Shown: piece by piece, positions 52,178-61,856 of the stretch | How the letters are laid out: every line of letters begins with the position of its first letter | How positions within the stretch are numbered: position 1 is the stretch's first letter | Assembly: GCA_017524725.1 (NCBI GenBank) | Contig: JAFXUZ010000100.1 | Span: 55,335 to 119,334, forward strand | Origin: Clostridia bacterium | Lineage (GTDB): Bacteria; Bacillota; Clostridia; Christensenellales; Aristaeellaceae | Length of the DNA: 64,000 nucleotides | Reading direction: 5' to 3' | Notes under the pieces: generated by a model | The model's database searches: none | Told to the model about the DNA's origin: nothing | Seen by the model: only the letters and a program-made list of their open reading frames with translations | Translations under genes and position numbers: made by a program

Positions 52178-53617
52178 TTACTGATAGTACCTCTCCCTGG
52201 GGTTCATCGTATGGATACGGGTCCGTTTATGCATGTGTTTACGGATCTTTCTGATCAGGAGGATCAGGACCAGGAAAGCCAGCAGGGGAAGGAAGATGAA
52301 AACGAAAAACAGTTCGAATGTAAAGCGGGGGAAGGGATTTGGATCGTTTTCCACCCGCTCCATGATTTCCGAGATCGAAGGGGCAAGGCTTTCACGCGCC
52401 GCGACTGAGCGGGTCGCTACCAGGTTATAGACCACAACAGACCCATCGGCAGTGTAATATGAAAGGGTGCCCATGACCTCTCCCGCGCTGACAGGCGCCC
52501 TGAACTCACGGGTATATTCTGTCAGCGTCATCGCATTGAAATTGGATGCCATGGCCTGGATCCGGTCTTCGGTGGTAACGATGAGGTCGTTTCCGGAACC
52601 TTCCGCTGCCTGCAGCTTCAGTTCAAGCCTGCCGAGCAGGGGGTCTTCCAGGTCGAAACCGGAAATCTCGATTACTCTGGGATTCATGGCGTACAATTCC
52701 TGGATGCTGGTGGTGACAAACTGTGAAAATCCGTATTCGAACAGGCGGATGGAATCCCGGTAGCTCGCCGCGTCCGAGGACGAATTGAAGACGACGGCGA
52801 TCAGGTCGATCCCGTTTTTGATGGCGGAGGAGACAAGACAGTATCCGGCTGCGGAATGGTGGCCGGTTTTGATGCCGGTGGCGTGTTCGTAATAACGGTC
52901 GGCGTATCTTTCGGTGTAAGTGATCAGCTTATTGGTGTTGGCGATGGAACGGGCCCGGTATATATTGTCCTGGGGAAGGGTGTAGGACCGGGTGGAGACG
53001 ATATCCCGGAAGGTCTCGTTCTGCATTGCGACGCGGGCGATGATGGCCATATCCCGGGCTGTGGAATAGTGGAATTCGTCATGGTATCCATGGGGATTCG
53101 CAAAATGCGTGCCCGTACATCCGAAAGCATTTGCCGCATGATTCATCAGTTCAACGAACTCATAAATGGTGCCGCCCAGGTTCTCCGCGACTACGTTGGC
53201 ACCGTCGTTGCCGGATACAAGCATGATACCGTAAAGCAGATCGATCAGGCGCATTTCCTCACCCACGGCCAGACCGATGGTAGAGGAATCGCTGGGAATA
53301 TCAAGCGCTGTCGGGGTGACGGTGCAGATATCTTCCGGATCCCCGATGTTCAGGGCCAGCAGCGCGGTCATGATCTTGGTTGTGGATGCGGGGTAGCACT
53401 GCATGTCCGCGTTCTTCTCAAAGACCACGTCCCCGGTATCCGCGTTGATCAGGATCGCCGACGTGCAGCTGAGCTGCGCGGCTTCCAGATATTCGGGATG
53501 GTCCGGATCATAGGACGCAGCTTCACCCATGGCGGCGGAAAAAAGGAAACATGCCGCAAGGATGAAGGCAGCAAGACGCCGCGCCCGGAACGAACCTTGT
53601 TTTTCAATACTGATCAA
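52178..53617 (-). CDS. D-alanyl-D-alanine carboxypeptidase (penicillin-binding protein 5 type)
   Basis: The enzyme trims the terminal D-Ala of peptidoglycan stem peptides. The protein of about 479 residues has a signal sequence (RARRLAAFILAACFLFSAAMGEA, residues 11-33), the serine active site SxxK as STTK (Ser78-Lys81), SGN in LVSGNDGAN and KTG in TGIKTGHHS. A C-terminal membrane helix (FELFFVFIFLPLLAFLVLILLI) replaces the usual amphipathic anchor and is followed by a basic tail. The start has no ATG in frame; I chose TTG 53617, with AAAGGG upstream, but this is uncertain by some codons. It lies 100 bases after tmcAL. Confidence 0.88.
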   Translation of the reverse strand: MISIEKQGSFRARRLAAFILAACFLFSAAMGEAASYDPDHPEYLEAAQLSCTSAILINADTGDVVFEKNADMQCYPASTTKIMTALLALNIGDPEDICTVTPTALDIPSDSSTIGLAVGEEMRLIDLLYGIMLVSGNDGANVVAENLGGTIYEFVELMNHAANAFGCTGTHFANPHGYHDEFHYSTARDMAIIARVAMQNETFRDIVSTRSYTLPQDNIYRARSIANTNKLITYTERYADRYYEHATGIKTGHHSAAGYCLVSSAIKNGIDLIAVVFNSSSDAASYRDSIRLFEYGFSQFVTTSIQELYAMNPRVIEISGFDLEDPLLGRLELKLQAAEGSGNDLIVTTEDRIQAMASNFNAMTLTEYTREFRAPVSAGEVMGTLSYYTADGSVVVYNLVATRSVAARESLAPSISEIMERVENDPNPFPRFTFELFFVFIFLPLLAFLVLILLIRKIRKHMHKRTRIHTMNPRERYYQ

Positions 53618-53717
53618 TGGATTTAATACCCTTTCCGAAATCCTGATAATAGGAGCCGCGCTTGGGGACGGCGGTGTTCCGCAGTGCCAGGGCGCCGGTA
53701 GGCAGAAGAATAGCGTT

Positions 53718-54893
53718 TTATGACGGCGTTCCCTTCCTGACCACGCCCCGGCTGTAGAGGAGGGAAGAAGGCCGGCCGGCGCAAAGGTTCCAGCATCTGG
53801 CGGCGAAGCATTCCTCACGGGCGGCGCCGCTTTTTTCAAGCGAAGAAAAAGACTGATAACAGGGGATGTTTTTCGAGATGATCCTGATCAGGGGTGAAGC
53901 CTCGCCCCTGAAGCCGCGAAGATAAAGGAAACCGTCTTCCGTGGGTGAAGGCAGGGCCTTGTTCAGGAAAAAACGCATCAGCAGGCGGCTGAGGCGTGCC
54001 TTGGTAAAATGGGTGGTGCAGGCCTTTTCGGTCAGCTGATCCATGGAAAGACAGGCGCCCGCTTCTTTGAGGATACGGTTTTCAATGCCTTCTCCCGCGC
54101 CGCAGACTTTCCTCAAAACGACGGGAGAGGCGTTCAGCAGGGCTCCCATCAAAAGGAGATCGGCGCTTTTTTTATCGATAAAGCTTCCGTTATGCCGTAT
54201 TTCCTTAAGCCGTTCGAAAACAGAATAGGGTACACAGGGACGAATGCCGTCCATATCGCCAAGCAGGAACGCGCGGCGCAGTGAAGCGGCGGAGGGATGT
54301 ACGGGTGACAGGGATGCATCGTGGTAATCGCCCTCACGGTGAATGGGAAAACAGCGGATCGGACTTGCCAAACGCTTCAGCGCCCGGATATAGGAAACCG
54401 CGAGGATCACGTTCGGGGAGGAGATGACTCCGGGCCCGGCAAGTCCCTGGCTATCAAGGACCTTTTCGACAGCCCGCGGATAACTGAGTCCCGTACGGAT
54501 CTGCTGGCCAAGAAGGGCCTGTGTTTCGGGGGATTCCAGGGAATCGGCGATCTTAAAGAGAAGTTCCGGATCTGAGTATTCACTGCCGAAAGAGATAAAG
54601 TCCACACATCCCATCCTGTGAAAAAGAGATACCATGCCCAGAGCATAACTCTCCGCGTCCCGGCAGCTGATATCAAATGGAACAGAGAAAACGATGTCCG
54701 CGCCGCAGCTGAGCGCCATATCTGCGCGGTCGAAGGGATCAAAAAGCGCAAAACGGCCGCGCTGAGTGACATAACCGCTCATCAGTACGACAATAAAGTC
54801 CGCGCCGGTGGCTTCTCTGGCTTTTTTCAGGTGCAGGGCATGACCGTTGTGAAAAGGGTCGTACTCCGCAATGACACCGCAGACTTTTGCCAT
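53718..54893 (-). CDS. tmcAL: tRNA(Met) cytidine acetate ligase (YlbM family)
   Basis: The family makes N4-acetylcytidine at the wobble position of elongator tRNA-Met from acetate and ATP. The 391-residue protein has the nucleotidyltransferase start VCGVIAEYDPFHNGHALHL with the HxGH-type motif HNGH (near residues 15-18), LMSGYVTQRGRFALFDPFDRADMAL and the long helical C-terminal half. ATG 54893 is five bases after GGGAGG. Length is normal for YlbM. Confidence 0.9.
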   Translation of the reverse strand: MAKVCGVIAEYDPFHNGHALHLKKAREATGADFIVVLMSGYVTQRGRFALFDPFDRADMALSCGADIVFSVPFDISCRDAESYALGMVSLFHRMGCVDFISFGSEYSDPELLFKIADSLESPETQALLGQQIRTGLSYPRAVEKVLDSQGLAGPGVISSPNVILAVSYIRALKRLASPIRCFPIHREGDYHDASLSPVHPSAASLRRAFLLGDMDGIRPCVPYSVFERLKEIRHNGSFIDKKSADLLLMGALLNASPVVLRKVCGAGEGIENRILKEAGACLSMDQLTEKACTTHFTKARLSRLLMRFFLNKALPSPTEDGFLYLRGFRGEASPLIRIISKNIPCYQSFSSLEKSGAAREECFAARCWNLCAGRPSSLLYSRGVVRKGTPS

Positions 54894-54982
54894 TACCGCC
54901 TCCCGTCCGATCTGATCGGCCAAGCTATTTTATCATGAAAGTCTGTTTTTGTATATGTCAATTTGGGCTTCCTGCCTGTTCT

Positions 54983-56989
54983 TTATGGCTGCCATTGGAT
55001 ATCGATGCAGAAGATGACCTGCCTTTTCTCACTGTAGCGGATCGACGCGTCAGATACGCCGCCGTCATCCAGCCAGGACCAGATCCTGCTTTGGTCGGAT
55101 TCAAAGGATGAGAACAGAGACGGGGAGCAGTAGAAACGGATTTCCGTCACCGACGATCTGTCAGCGCCGCGCAGGATACGGATCATCTCCCCGGAAGTGT
55201 CAACCTTGACGGTCAGGATGCCCGTACCCAGGGGGGAGATATTTGAAACGGTCACCCTGCGGGAGGCGTCCGAATAGGATATGCTCCCTTCGATCCCCGC
55301 AAAGTCAAGCCATTTCCACACGGGATCGTCTTCTTCCTGGTACCTGGCGTAAAGAGCGGGCGAGAGGTATACCCGCAGTTCTCTTGAACCGGAAGCGGAG
55401 CGCATCAGACCGATAATATCGCTTTCCGAGTCGGCGGCGCCTGTGATGACGTCTGCTCCCAGGGGAGTGATACCGGAGATGATCAGCTTCCGCTCGGCGT
55501 TCGAATAGGACACTTTTCCATCGACCCCGGCCAGGTCCAGCCATTTCCATACCGGGTTCTCGGGAGAGAGGTACTCGGCATACAGCTTTTCGTCGAGCCA
55601 GAGAACGGCCTGCGTACGGCGTGTTAGCGCGGTCTTGTGAAGGGCTTCACAGATCCCGGCCATATCCTTTACCCTGAATTCCGGGACGGGACGGTCCTCC
55701 AGGTCCGTGACTTTCAGCATATTGGCAGGCATGAAATCCGTGATAAAGCTGTAGTTCTCAAGCAACCGGTCCCATCCCATATTGTAGTTCTCATAGCTGA
55801 TCCCGCCGTTTTCGTTGTCGTCCCAGGTGACGTCCACTCCCCGCCATAGTCCGTTCAGGAGGACCAGGTCCCACATATGGGCCGGATCTTCGCTCGGGGA
55901 AGATACCCTGCGGGCGTTCCCGTCGGCTAGGCGGACCGGGATTCCCTTCAGGCCGCACAGCAGCAAATAGGCGTCGGAATAGCCGTCGCAGTTGGCTTCC
56001 CCGTCAAGAATGGCCCCGATGCAGCAGTCGTCGCTGTCAGTGGTGTCGTCGACCCGGTAAGTGATATGGCGGCACAGCATATCGTGAATGGACAGAGCCA
56101 TTTCTTCGTCGGTCCCGTAAATGCGTGAGACCATTCCGTCGGCAGCCCGCAGGGTTTCCTTCATCATGGGAGGAAGACAGTCTTCTTTCCCGGTGCGTTG
56201 GGCACAAAGGATCGCGTAACCGGGATAATAGATCGGCGTGTCATTATCATGATAGACCAGGATCCTGATCTCGCTGTAATAGGAGCATGCGTCTCCCCGG
56301 ACGCAGGCGGACGTTTCCAGTGCGTTGAGGCGTTCGGAATCCGATGCCATCACGGAATCCCAGGTCCCACTGTCCAGAAGGAAAGCAAAGGAATCACACC
56401 CCGCGCTCGCCAACTCCTGCATTCGGGAGGACAGCTCGTTTTCACTGTTCACGCGGCACACCGTTCCGTTCCAATAGGTGCAGGAAACGTATTCAAGGCT
56501 GCAGGTGCTGTCCGAATGATATTCCGTATCCCATCCGTACAGACCGCCCTCGAGCAGGATGGCCTTTTTTTCGGCCCGGTCCGCCATCAGGGAGGAATAG
56601 AGGGACGGGTCCGGGAGCAGGACAAAGCTCTTTTCTCCCCTTTCACGCATTTTCCGGACGGCCGAAAGCAACTCGTCCTTGTTCCTGACCCGATGGAAGG
56701 GGCAGCCGAAGGGCTCGATCTGTGTGATTTCGACCCTTCCGTCAGTCCACCAGGTCCAGGCGATGCTCCTGCAGCCCGCCCGCGCGGCGGTGATGCGAAA
56801 TTTGTCCGCATCTTCTTTCATTTCAGCGAGCAATTCCCTGCCGAGTGTGAAAGCCGGGGCCCGGTCGCCGTTTTCTAGGGCCTGGGCCAGGATGCGTTCC
56901 ACCTCCTCCCAGCTGTCGGTGCCTGACGCGTTTGCCGAGGGAATAAAAAGAAGCAGAACAAAAACCGTAAAGACTAAAGTCAGTCTCAT
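54983..56989 (-). CDS. Secreted transglutaminase-like protein flanked by repeats
   Basis: The 668-residue protein has a signal peptide (1-22, ending NASG) and a transglutaminase-core domain (residues about 295-395) with the triad Cys334 (EANCDGYS), His371 (AHMWDL) and Asp386 (GVDVTWD), so it may be a protease or cross-linking enzyme. On either side lie copies of one repeat of about 65-75 residues with LYSSL/LYAEY/LFSSF-type segments and GxxYSxxxR: two before (from residue 101 and 180) and three after (from about residue 455, 525 and 600). ATG 56989 follows GAGGAGG by six bases; the first ATG of the frame is too close. Its role at the surface is unknown. Confidence 0.8.
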   Translation of the reverse strand: MRLTLVFTVFVLLLFIPSANASGTDSWEEVERILAQALENGDRAPAFTLGRELLAEMKEDADKFRITAARAGCRSIAWTWWTDGRVEITQIEPFGCPFHRVRNKDELLSAVRKMRERGEKSFVLLPDPSLYSSLMADRAEKKAILLEGGLYGWDTEYHSDSTCSLEYVSCTYWNGTVCRVNSENELSSRMQELASAGCDSFAFLLDSGTWDSVMASDSERLNALETSACVRGDACSYYSEIRILVYHDNDTPIYYPGYAILCAQRTGKEDCLPPMMKETLRAADGMVSRIYGTDEEMALSIHDMLCRHITYRVDDTTDSDDCCIGAILDGEANCDGYSDAYLLLCGLKGIPVRLADGNARRVSSPSEDPAHMWDLVLLNGLWRGVDVTWDDNENGGISYENYNMGWDRLLENYSFITDFMPANMLKVTDLEDRPVPEFRVKDMAGICEALHKTALTRRTQAVLWLDEKLYAEYLSPENPVWKWLDLAGVDGKVSYSNAERKLIISGITPLGADVITGAADSESDIIGLMRSASGSRELRVYLSPALYARYQEEDDPVWKWLDFAGIEGSISYSDASRRVTVSNISPLGTGILTVKVDTSGEMIRILRGADRSSVTEIRFYCSPSLFSSFESDQSRIWSWLDDGGVSDASIRYSEKRQVIFCIDIQWQP

Positions 56990-57056
56990 ATGCATCCTCC
57001 TCTCGGGGGTGAACAGCCTCGAAAACCTGGGGGCAACGGGCGGGGATCCTTTTTTC

Positions 57057-57085
57057 ATTATAAGAAAATGGATTTGACATTGCAA
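57057..57085 (-). promoter_or_regulatory. Promoter of the transglutaminase gene
   Basis: On the minus strand TTGCAA (plus 57080-57085) and TATAAT (plus 57057-57062) are 17 bases apart. Its -35 box abuts that of the divergent dprA promoter. Confidence 0.7.
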
Positions 57086-57101
57086 TAGAATAAAATATAA
57101 T
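57074..57101 (+). promoter_or_regulatory. Promoter of dprA
   Basis: TTGACA (57074-57079) and TATAAT (57096-57101) have a 16-base spacer; the start codon is about 30 bases downstream. Confidence 0.75.
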
Positions 57102-57134
57102 AGTAGCATTGAAGAAAAAGGCTGGTGGATCAGT

Positions 57135-58232
57135 TTGGATTACTCCAGGGAAGAGCTGATGATGATCTGGCTCAGGTTTGCGCCTGCAGGTTCCTGGCGC
57201 GCCGAAGATGCGCTTGTCGATCAGATGGGCGGCGTGTCCGCGTTATGGGACGGGTTTTACGGGGAAGAGGTCAGGAAAGCGCTGAGCGGGGAAGCCTGGA
57301 CCGCGCTTGAAGCCATCCGCAGGGCCGGGGAAAGCCTGATCGTCAAAAAACTGGATGAGATCGGAGCGAATGCGGTGGGAATGAACGGAGCGTCATATCC
57401 CAGGCGTCTCCTTTCCCTTTCCTGTCCGCCGAAGGCCCTGTTCTTCAAGGGGACGCTGCCGGGGGACGATGTGCCCGCAGCCGCGATGATCGGTGCAAGA
57501 AGTGATACCCGGTACGGACGCCAGCAGGCGCAGAAGATCGCCAGGGACCTGGCTTCCGCCGGGGTCGTGATCATTTCCGGACTGGCCCGGGGGATCGATA
57601 CTGCCGCCCATCTGGGCGCCCTGGAAGGAGGCGGGAAAACAGTCGCCGTGCTTGGGAACGGGATCTCGTCGGTCTATCCTCCCGAGAACCGGGAACTGTG
57701 CCGCCGCATCATCGCCTCCGGCGGATGCGTTATCAGTGAGTTTCCCCCCGACGCGGCTCCACTGAGCTATCATTTCCCGATCCGCAACCGGATCATCAGC
57801 GCTTTGAGCGACACGGTGATCCTGATCGAGGCGCGGAAGAAAAGCGGGACCGCCTCCACGATCGGCCATGCCCTGGACCAGGGGAAGGAGATATTTGCGC
57901 TTCCGGGAAATGTCGACGCCCCGGGGAGCGAACTGCCGCTGACGCTCCTGAAGGAAGGCGCACAGATGCTGACGTGCGCGCAGGATGTACTTGAAGCCAT
58001 GGGATGGATGGGCATCAGGCAAATGTCGATGTTTGATAAAAAGGATACTTTGGGAAAAGCCCCGGAAGGAGATGTGATCCTGGAAGCGCTGTTCAGGGAG
58101 GATCAGACCTTCGAAGAACTGCTTGAGATCACAGGCCTGGACGCCTCCGGGCTCTCCGCGAGGCTGACGATTCTTGAGATCGAAGGAAGGATACAGCGTA
58201 TCGGCGGAAGGGCCTATACCGCGGTCAGGTAA
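57135..58232 (+). CDS. dprA: DNA-processing protein DprA
   Basis: DprA binds incoming single-stranded DNA and loads RecA in natural transformation. The 365-residue protein has the Rossmann-like DprA core: MIGARSDTRYG (near residues 117-127), ISGLARGIDTAAHLGAL, GNGISSVYPPENREL, SEFPPD and SGTASTIGHALDQGKEIFALPG, and a winged-helix C-terminal domain (EDQTFEELLEITGLDASGLS...). The start is TTG at 57135 with GGTGG upstream. It stands before topA, the usual order in Firmicutes. No competence pilus genes are in the window. Confidence 0.93.
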   Translation: MDYSREELMMIWLRFAPAGSWRAEDALVDQMGGVSALWDGFYGEEVRKALSGEAWTALEAIRRAGESLIVKKLDEIGANAVGMNGASYPRRLLSLSCPPKALFFKGTLPGDDVPAAAMIGARSDTRYGRQQAQKIARDLASAGVVIISGLARGIDTAAHLGALEGGGKTVAVLGNGISSVYPPENRELCRRIIASGGCVISEFPPDAAPLSYHFPIRNRIISALSDTVILIEARKKSGTASTIGHALDQGKEIFALPGNVDAPGSELPLTLLKEGAQMLTCAQDVLEAMGWMGIRQMSMFDKKDTLGKAPEGDVILEALFREDQTFEELLEITGLDASGLSARLTILEIEGRIQRIGGRAYTAVR

Positions 58233-58364
58233 GGCGTTCGCCGCAGCGGGAGGACGTCGAACGGCGCCGCTGCCGGGTTTAATATGAAGGATTTCCGGTT
58301 TCACCGACACCCGCGCTTCACCGGGTTATTAATTTTTTACAAGACGCATATAAGGGGAAACTAC

Positions 58365-58394
58365 TTGACAAAAATGCATTACATGTTCTATGCT
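58365..58394 (+). promoter_or_regulatory. Promoter of topA
   Basis: TTGACA (58365-58370) and TATGCT (58389-58394) have an 18-base spacer. Upstream at 58243-58273 is a 7-bp stem (GCAGCGG with CCGCTGC) that may be a weak terminator of dprA. Confidence 0.6.
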
Positions 58395-58425
58395 TTTCCA
58401 GATTCCATTCAGGAGGTTATGATCA

Positions 58426-60555
58426 GTGGCGGCAACGACGAAGCTTGTGATTGTTGAATCCCCGGCCAAGGCAAAGACCATTGCCCGTTTTCTGGGGAGA
58501 GGATATAAAGTCGAGGCGTCTCAGGGCCATATCCGGGATTTGCCCAAAAGCCAGCTTGGGGTGGATGCGGACAACCATTTTGAGATGAAATATATCACCA
58601 TTCACGGAAGGGGCAAGATACTGGCCAAGATCCGCAAGGAGGCCAAGGCCGCGGGAAAGGTTTTCCTCGCCACAGACCCTGACCGTGAGGGAGAGGCTAT
58701 TTCCTGGCATCTCGCACAGGCGCTGGGGATCGACGAAACCAGCAAATGCCGGGTGGAATTCAATGAGATCACCAAGAAAGCCGTTGTCGCGGCTATGCAG
58801 CAGCCCAGGGCCATTGATATGGACCGGGTGGACGCACAGCAGGCCCGCCGCGCGCTGGACAGGCTGGTGGGATACAAGATCTCTCCTTTGCTCTGGGCAA
58901 AGGTCCGCAAGGGCCTGAGTGCGGGACGCGTCCAGTCTGTAGCTACGCGGATGATCGTGGACAGGGAGAGGGAGATCCAGGAATTCATTCCCGAGGAATT
59001 CTGGGATATCACGGCACATGCGAGGAATGAGGCTTCCAAAGATAAAAAAGACGGCTTTGATATGAAGCTGATCACTTTCCAGGGCAAAAAAGCCGAGATC
59101 CATAGTGCCCAAGAGGCGGAGAGCGTGCGTGCTGCTGCGGCCGGGGAAAAATACCATGTGTCCCTGGTCAGGCATGGGGAAAAGCATAAAATGCCTTCGC
59201 CCCCGTTTACGACATCCTCTCTTCAGCAGGAAGCCGGAAGAAAACTGAATTTTACCACGCAGAAGACCATGCAGGTGGTCCAGGCGCTTTATGAAGGCAT
59301 CGAGCTTGGCAAGGAAGGCAGCCAGGGCCTGGTGACTTATATCAGGACTGATTCTGTCCGGATCAGTGACGAGGCCGTGGAGAGCGTTCGCGCCTTTATC
59401 ACAGACAAATACGGCGTAAAATACCTGCCTGAGGAGGCCAACGTCTTCAAGGGTCGCAGCAATGCCCAGGACGCCCATGAGGCGATCAGGCCGACGGATA
59501 TTCTGAGAAGACCCGAGGATATCAAGCAGTATCTGACAAGGGATCAGTTCCAGCTGTACAAACTGATTTACAACCGGTTCCTTGCCTGCCAGATGACTCC
59601 CGCTGTTTATGACGCCATGACTGTCGAAGTCAGCGGAACGGATACGGTATTCCGGTTCAGCGGCGAGCGCAAGCGCTTTGCCGGCTTTACCAGTGTTTAC
59701 GAAGAAGGCCAGGACGATCCCGGCGATAAAGTTGCCCATACCCTTCCCGATATCGCCGAAGGAGACAGCATCGAGATCGTTTCCATGGAGCCCCAGCAGC
59801 ATTTTACCCAGCCTCCGGTAAGGTATACGGAAGCGTCCCTGGTGCGGGCGCTGGAGGAGAAGGGGATCGGCAGGCCGTCCACATATGCTCCCACGATTAC
59901 AACCATCATAGCGCGCGGATACGTCGCGAGGGAAAACAAGCGCCTGTATCCCACGGAGATGGGCACGACGGTCAACGATCTGATGACCGCCTATTTCGGG
60001 CCGATCGTGGATCTGGAATTCACCGCGGACCTGGAGGAAGAATTGGACGAAGTCGCGGAAGGAAAAAAGGACTGGCACGACGTCCTGGAATCCTTCTATC
60101 CTGAATTCAGTACGGAACTGGCCCACGCGGAGCAGGACATCGAAAAGATCGAGGTCCAGGACGAACCCAGTGATGTGATCTGTGACAAATGCGGCGCGAC
60201 CATGGTCTACCGGATGGGACGGTTTGGGAAATTCCTTGCCTGCCCGCGGTTCCCGGATTGCCGGAATACGAAATCGATCCTGAACTATATCGATGTCACC
60301 TGTCCCAAATGCGGCGGAAGGATCCTGGAAAAGATCAGCAGGAAAAACCGCAAATTTTTCGGATGCGAGCGTTACCCGGAATGCGATTTTGTTTCCTGGG
60401 AGAGGCCGGTCAAAGAAAAATGCCCTAAATGCGGAAGCTATATGACCGAAAAGATCAACAGGAAGGGCGAAACGTGGCATCTATGCGCCAATGAACAGTG
60501 CCGGTTCAAGGAGGAAGCGATCCCGGGAAACGAAACTGCAGAGGATATCGAATGA
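58426..60555 (+). CDS. topA: DNA topoisomerase I
   Basis: The enzyme relaxes negative supercoils. The 709-residue protein has the Toprim domain at the N-terminus (VIVESPAKAKTI, ATDPDREGEAISWH), the active-site tyrosine in YIRTDSVRIS (near residue 307), and three C-terminal zinc ribbons (CDKCGA...CPRFPDC, CPKCGG...CERYPEC, CPKCGS...CANEQC). The start is GTG at 58426 with GGAGG about ten bases upstream; an ATG at 58419 is out of frame. It overlaps trmFO by four bases (ATGA). Confidence 0.97.
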   Translation: MAATTKLVIVESPAKAKTIARFLGRGYKVEASQGHIRDLPKSQLGVDADNHFEMKYITIHGRGKILAKIRKEAKAAGKVFLATDPDREGEAISWHLAQALGIDETSKCRVEFNEITKKAVVAAMQQPRAIDMDRVDAQQARRALDRLVGYKISPLLWAKVRKGLSAGRVQSVATRMIVDREREIQEFIPEEFWDITAHARNEASKDKKDGFDMKLITFQGKKAEIHSAQEAESVRAAAAGEKYHVSLVRHGEKHKMPSPPFTTSSLQQEAGRKLNFTTQKTMQVVQALYEGIELGKEGSQGLVTYIRTDSVRISDEAVESVRAFITDKYGVKYLPEEANVFKGRSNAQDAHEAIRPTDILRRPEDIKQYLTRDQFQLYKLIYNRFLACQMTPAVYDAMTVEVSGTDTVFRFSGERKRFAGFTSVYEEGQDDPGDKVAHTLPDIAEGDSIEIVSMEPQQHFTQPPVRYTEASLVRALEEKGIGRPSTYAPTITTIIARGYVARENKRLYPTEMGTTVNDLMTAYFGPIVDLEFTADLEEELDEVAEGKKDWHDVLESFYPEFSTELAHAEQDIEKIEVQDEPSDVICDKCGATMVYRMGRFGKFLACPRFPDCRNTKSILNYIDVTCPKCGGRILEKISRKNRKFFGCERYPECDFVSWERPVKEKCPKCGSYMTEKINRKGETWHLCANEQCRFKEEAIPGNETAEDIE

Positions 60556-61856
60556 TGGACAGGGTCAAGGTCGTCGGGGCCGGACTGGCCGGATGCGAAG
60601 CGGCATGGCAGCTGGCAAAGCGGGGCGTGGATGTGGACCTGTATGAGATGAAGCCGGAAAAAATGTCCCCGGCCCACCACAGCCCGCTGTTTGCCGAACT
60701 GGTATGTTCCAACTCGCTGCGTGCGGACCGTATCCAGAACGCTGTTGGCCTGCTGAAGGAGGAAATGCGGCGCCTTGACAGCCTGATCATGGAGGCGGCG
60801 GATCACTGCCGGGTCCCGGCGGGGGGTGCGTTGGCAGTGGATCGCACAGGTTTTTCCGAGCACATCACGGCCCGCATCAGGTCTTCTGAGCATATCCGGG
60901 TGATCCCCGGCGAGGTGGACCATATTCCCGACGGAATCGCCATTATCTGTGCCGGGCCTCTTGCAAGCGACGGATTGTGTCGGGCGATCAGCGGGTTTGA
61001 AGGCGTATCCACGCTGAATTTCTATGACGCAGCGGCTCCGATCGTTACGAAGGCGTCGATCGATATGAGCAAGGTCTTCAGGGCGAGCCGTTATGACAGG
61101 GGAGACGGGGACGACTATCTGAACTGCCCCATGGACAGGGAGACGTATTTCGCTTTTGTGGACGCTTTGATCCATGCAGAGACCGCACCGGTGCACGGCT
61201 TTGAAGAAAACATGGTGTTCGAAGGCTGTATGCCGGTGGAATCCATGGCCAAACGCGGCCCGATGACACTCCGTTTCGGACCGATGAAGGCAGCTGGCCT
61301 GAAGCACCATGCTGAGAACCTGTTTGCCAATGTCCAACTGCGTCAGGACGACGCCGGGGACGAAATGTATAATATCGTTGGGTTCCAGACCAGGCTTAAA
61401 TTTCCCGAACAGAAAAGGGTATTCGGCATGATCCCCGGCCTTGAGAACGCCGAGTTTGTGCGCTATGGCGTCATGCACCGCAACACCTTCCTGCACAGTC
61501 CCGGGTTCCTGGACCGTCATTTTCAGGTGATCCGCCGTCCCGGACTCTTTTTTGCGGGACAGATCACCGGCGTGGAAGGCTATGTGGAAAGCGCTGCCAG
61601 CGGGCTTTACGCCGGGATTTCTGCTGCCTGTATGGCGCTGGGCAGGACGATACCTGAATTCACAAGAAAAACAGCAATAGGCGCACTGGGATGTTATGTA
61701 TCCGCGGAAAACAGGAATTTTCAACCGATGAACATCACGTTTTCCCTGATGGAGCCGCTTGATCGGCCTGTCAGGGACAAAGCCGCAAGGAACGGGATGA
61801 TCTCTGAACGTTCTCTGGCTTTACTGGAAAACTTACAAATGGAGGAATTGATATGA
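60552..61856 (+). CDS. trmFO: Methylenetetrahydrofolate-tRNA uridine-54 methyltransferase TrmFO
   Basis: The enzyme makes m5U54 in tRNA with FAD and methylenetetrahydrofolate. The 434-residue protein has the FAD site [18 protein letters not shown] near residues 5-22, [22 protein letters not shown] and the [13 protein letters not shown] segment near residue 348. Cysteines of the catalytic pair are present in CSNSLR and near the C-terminus. It is 4-bp coupled to topA upstream and overlaps hslV by four bases. GAGG precedes the ATG by seven bases. Often xerC follows in this order; here it is absent. Confidence 0.95.
   Translation: MMDRVKVVGAGLAGCEAAWQLAKRGVDVDLYEMKPEKMSPAHHSPLFAELVCSNSLRADRIQNAVGLLKEEMRRLDSLIMEAADHCRVPAGGALAVDRTGFSEHITARIRSSEHIRVIPGEVDHIPDGIAIICAGPLASDGLCRAISGFEGVSTLNFYDAAAPIVTKASIDMSKVFRASRYDRGDGDDYLNCPMDRETYFAFVDALIHAETAPVHGFEENMVFEGCMPVESMAKRGPMTLRFGPMKAAGLKHHAENLFANVQLRQDDAGDEMYNIVGFQTRLKFPEQKRVFGMIPGLENAEFVRYGVMHRNTFLHSPGFLDRHFQVIRRPGLFFAGQITGVEGYVESAASGLYAGISAACMALGRTIPEFTRKTAIGALGCYVSAENRNFQPMNITFSLMEPLDRPVRDKAARNGMISERSLALLENLQMEELI

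Noticed and set aside
58423..60480. Long minus-strand open frame of 685 codons across topA
   Set aside because: It is the mirror of topA in a GC-rich gene, has no family motif and no ribosome site; topA on the plus strand has full domain evidence.
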